This document shows positions 47,238 to 48,615 of a stretch of 48,615 bases of DNA, piece by piece. The position numbers were made by a program, and so were the translations under genes. The stretch covers positions 1 to 48,615 of the forward strand of contig NZ_PPRT01000010.1 of assembly GCF_002902725.1 (NCBI RefSeq), given 5' to 3'. A model generated the notes under the pieces. That model had not been told where the DNA came from, did no database searches, and saw only the letters and a program-made list of their open reading frames with translations. The stretch's first letter is position 1, and each line of letters opens with the position of its first letter. This DNA is from Staphylococcus caprae (GTDB lineage: Bacteria; Bacillota; Bacilli; Staphylococcales; Staphylococcaceae).

Positions 47238-47457
47238 GAAGTATTGATGGCGACACGCCTGCAGGAATAGCATGCTTGTAAGTCAGTTGATTTTTAAAAG
47301 ACAGGCTACGCAGTAGCTGATTGATATTGAGCTCATAAAATGGCTCAACATCTAATCATCCTTGCGGGGGTGATAATACGAATTCTTAAATTCTAGAATT
47401 CTGTATCACTCCCAAGCCATGCCCGCGGCAAGGGAGCTAGGCAATACGAAGTATTGA
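47238..47457. repeat. Palindrome-rich intergenic element flanked by GAAGTATTGA
   Basis: The direct repeat GAAGTATTGA occurs at 47238-47247 and 47448-47457. Between them are nested palindromes: CCTTGC/GCAAGG (47360/47428), GGGGGTGATA/TATCACTCCC (47366/47404), two inner GAATTC, and GAGC/GGCTC near 47330-47346. GC content is higher than in its surroundings. No ORF is present in 47131-47647. It resembles the small intergenic repeats of staphylococci or a MITE-like unit; mobility is not shown. Confidence 0.5.
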
Positions 47458-47647
47458 CATAATATATTGTGCTAAATGTTTCAATCCCAATTTTTTCTTT
47501 TTAAAGGTAAAGTATTAATGTTTTTTCAAATATTGATAAAATCAGAATGTCTAAATCAAACTATTTTCATTTAAACTAAAAATATCTACTTATTATTAAA
47601 TTAATATTGTATAATACCTTTAACTCCACATCTAGAGGTGAACATCT

Positions 47648-48613
47648 ATGAATACAAAGCGTATAACATTATTTATTTTAATTTTAGTCTTTCTTTTAAC
47701 CAGTTTAGGATTTGGATATCACACCTATTCAAAGTTAAAATCTAATACTGACGACTTAAATTCCATAAAAATAATCAAAGTTAAACCCAAAATACTTCTC
47801 TCCACCACAGGAATTCAAACACCTAAGCAAAGCTACACTTTCCACTTTAATCCTTCACTAGGGCAAATTAACCGTATCTTAGTTAAAAATAACGAAAAAA
47901 TAACCGCCAAAAGACCGATTTTAGAATATTATAATTCTGAAAAAGAAATAAAAGTAAACAGTTTTAAAGGTGTTCTTAACCAAATTAAACTCCCTACGAA
48001 CGCCCCTTCACATTTAAAAGCTAACCCCTATCTATCCGCACCACAACTGTATTCTCAGCTTCTTCAAGAACAAAATTCAATCTACACAACACAAGTTTCT
48101 CCTATTAATGGCAATGTCTCTATTATAAATCCACATCCTGCAAAGGCAGATGATAAGGTAGTGCAAATTGATAGCGAGGAACGTGTCATTCATGCTAATA
48201 TATCAGAATCTGAAGTGAATTTATTAAAAATTAATCAAAATGTTTCTATAACTACTAGTGACGCTACTCAATTCATTAGCAAAGTTAAATCAATCTCAAT
48301 GATTCCTTCTGAAGTTAAAAATCATATATCTTACTTTCAGGTTGTGCTGACCACTCAGGCCAAATACCCTATTGGAACACACTTTAAAATAAGTTTGATT
48401 TCGAACGATATTGAACTTCCACAATCCAGCATTGTAGATAACAAGTATGTTTTAGTGATCCATAACAAGAAAATCGTAAAAAGAGAGATTAATTATAAAA
48501 AATCTTCAAAAAGTGGGTATATTATTGTGACGAGTGGGCTTTCGATTAATGAAAAAGTAGTAAAAAGTCCTTCTTCTAAAATGGCAAAAGCTTACAACAG
48601 TCAAAGGTTGTAA
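47648..48613 (+). CDS. Membrane-fusion (HlyD/MacA-like) efflux adaptor
   Basis: Protein of 321 residues. A single N-terminal membrane anchor (about 7-27) is followed by an outer part with the adaptor pattern: half of a lipoyl-like barrel-sandwich (GQINRILVKNNEKITAKRPILEY, about 75-97), a short linker (about 110-145) instead of a long coiled-coil hairpin, the second half (VSPINGNVSIINPHPAKADDKVVQI) and a beta-barrel (about 175-290). Start ATG after GAGGTGAAC. Such adaptors usually precede MacB-type ABC ATPase and permease genes, which would lie past the window end. The gene is complete here. Confidence 0.78.
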   Translation: MNTKRITLFILILVFLLTSLGFGYHTYSKLKSNTDDLNSIKIIKVKPKILLSTTGIQTPKQSYTFHFNPSLGQINRILVKNNEKITAKRPILEYYNSEKEIKVNSFKGVLNQIKLPTNAPSHLKANPYLSAPQLYSQLLQEQNSIYTTQVSPINGNVSIINPHPAKADDKVVQIDSEERVIHANISESEVNLLKINQNVSITTSDATQFISKVKSISMIPSEVKNHISYFQVVLTTQAKYPIGTHFKISLISNDIELPQSSIVDNKYVLVIHNKKIVKREINYKKSSKSGYIIVTSGLSINEKVVKSPSSKMAKAYNSQRL

Positions 48614-48615
48614 AA

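Noticed and set aside
47131..47647. CRISPR-like or integron-like array in the palindromic spacer
   Set aside because: The repeats are only two short borders plus palindromes. There are no regularly spaced repeats and no cas or integrase gene nearby.

Overview
The window is a low-GC Gram-positive chromosome segment from a Staphylococcus. The gene set and order match the conserved staphylococcal backbone known from S. aureus: LysM-CHAP hydrolase, pitRA, vraFG-graXRS, dhaKLM, fhuCBG, abcA, the teichoic acid (tar) genes, mntABC/mntR and the mnh2 antiporter operon. Several differences from S. aureus point to a coagulase-negative species. There is no pbp4 next to abcA, a DUF2294-formate dehydrogenase pair sits between tarH and tarA, and a membrane-fusion protein follows the YdcZ-like transporter. 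I cannot name the species from sequence alone. No rRNA, tRNA, CRISPR array, prophage or intact insertion sequence was seen.

Layout. 0-9.3 kb, envelope and antimicrobial-peptide defence: a secreted LysM-CHAP hydrolase, the phosphate transporter pair pitR-pitA, and the cationic-peptide sensing and resistance module graX-graR-graS with vraF-vraG. 9.3-15 kb, metabolism and miscellaneous: an acetyltransferase, a membrane-anchored esterase, a YkvI-type carrier, an unknown protein and the PTS-dependent dihydroxyacetone kinase. 15-23 kb, transport: the Fur-controlled fhuCBG importer, a YitT protein, a RsaD-like small RNA, a NupC nucleoside transporter and the AbcA exporter. 23-31.3 kb, wall teichoic acid: tarD, tarX, tarB, tarG, tarH and tarA, interrupted by the DUF2294-fdh pair. 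31.3-36.4 kb, manganese: an M50-type membrane protease, mntR, the mntABC importer and a structured 3'UTR resembling RsaC. 36.4-44.8 kb, cation homeostasis: a CPA1 antiporter and the seven-gene mnh2 (Mrp) operon. 44.8-48.6 kb: a recombinase-like protein lacking canonical catalytic residues, a DUF1659/DUF2922 pair, a YdcZ-like transporter, a repeat-rich spacer and a membrane-fusion protein whose partners lie beyond the window.

Several operons share the job of maintaining a charged envelope. Teichoic acid synthesis and export, GraRS/VraFG defence and phosphate uptake meet here, alongside metal control by Fur (fhu) and MntR (mnt). The least explained signal is noncoding. Downstream of fdh (about 30.17-30.50 kb) the plus strand can fold into a three-way junction, a 12-bp hairpin and a terminator, with five C-rich unpaired patches able to pair with Shine-Dalgarno sequences. 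That is the hallmark of staphylococcal regulatory RNAs, and I do not recognise it as a known one. Function calls rest on recognised family motifs and synteny; no database search or folding program was run.
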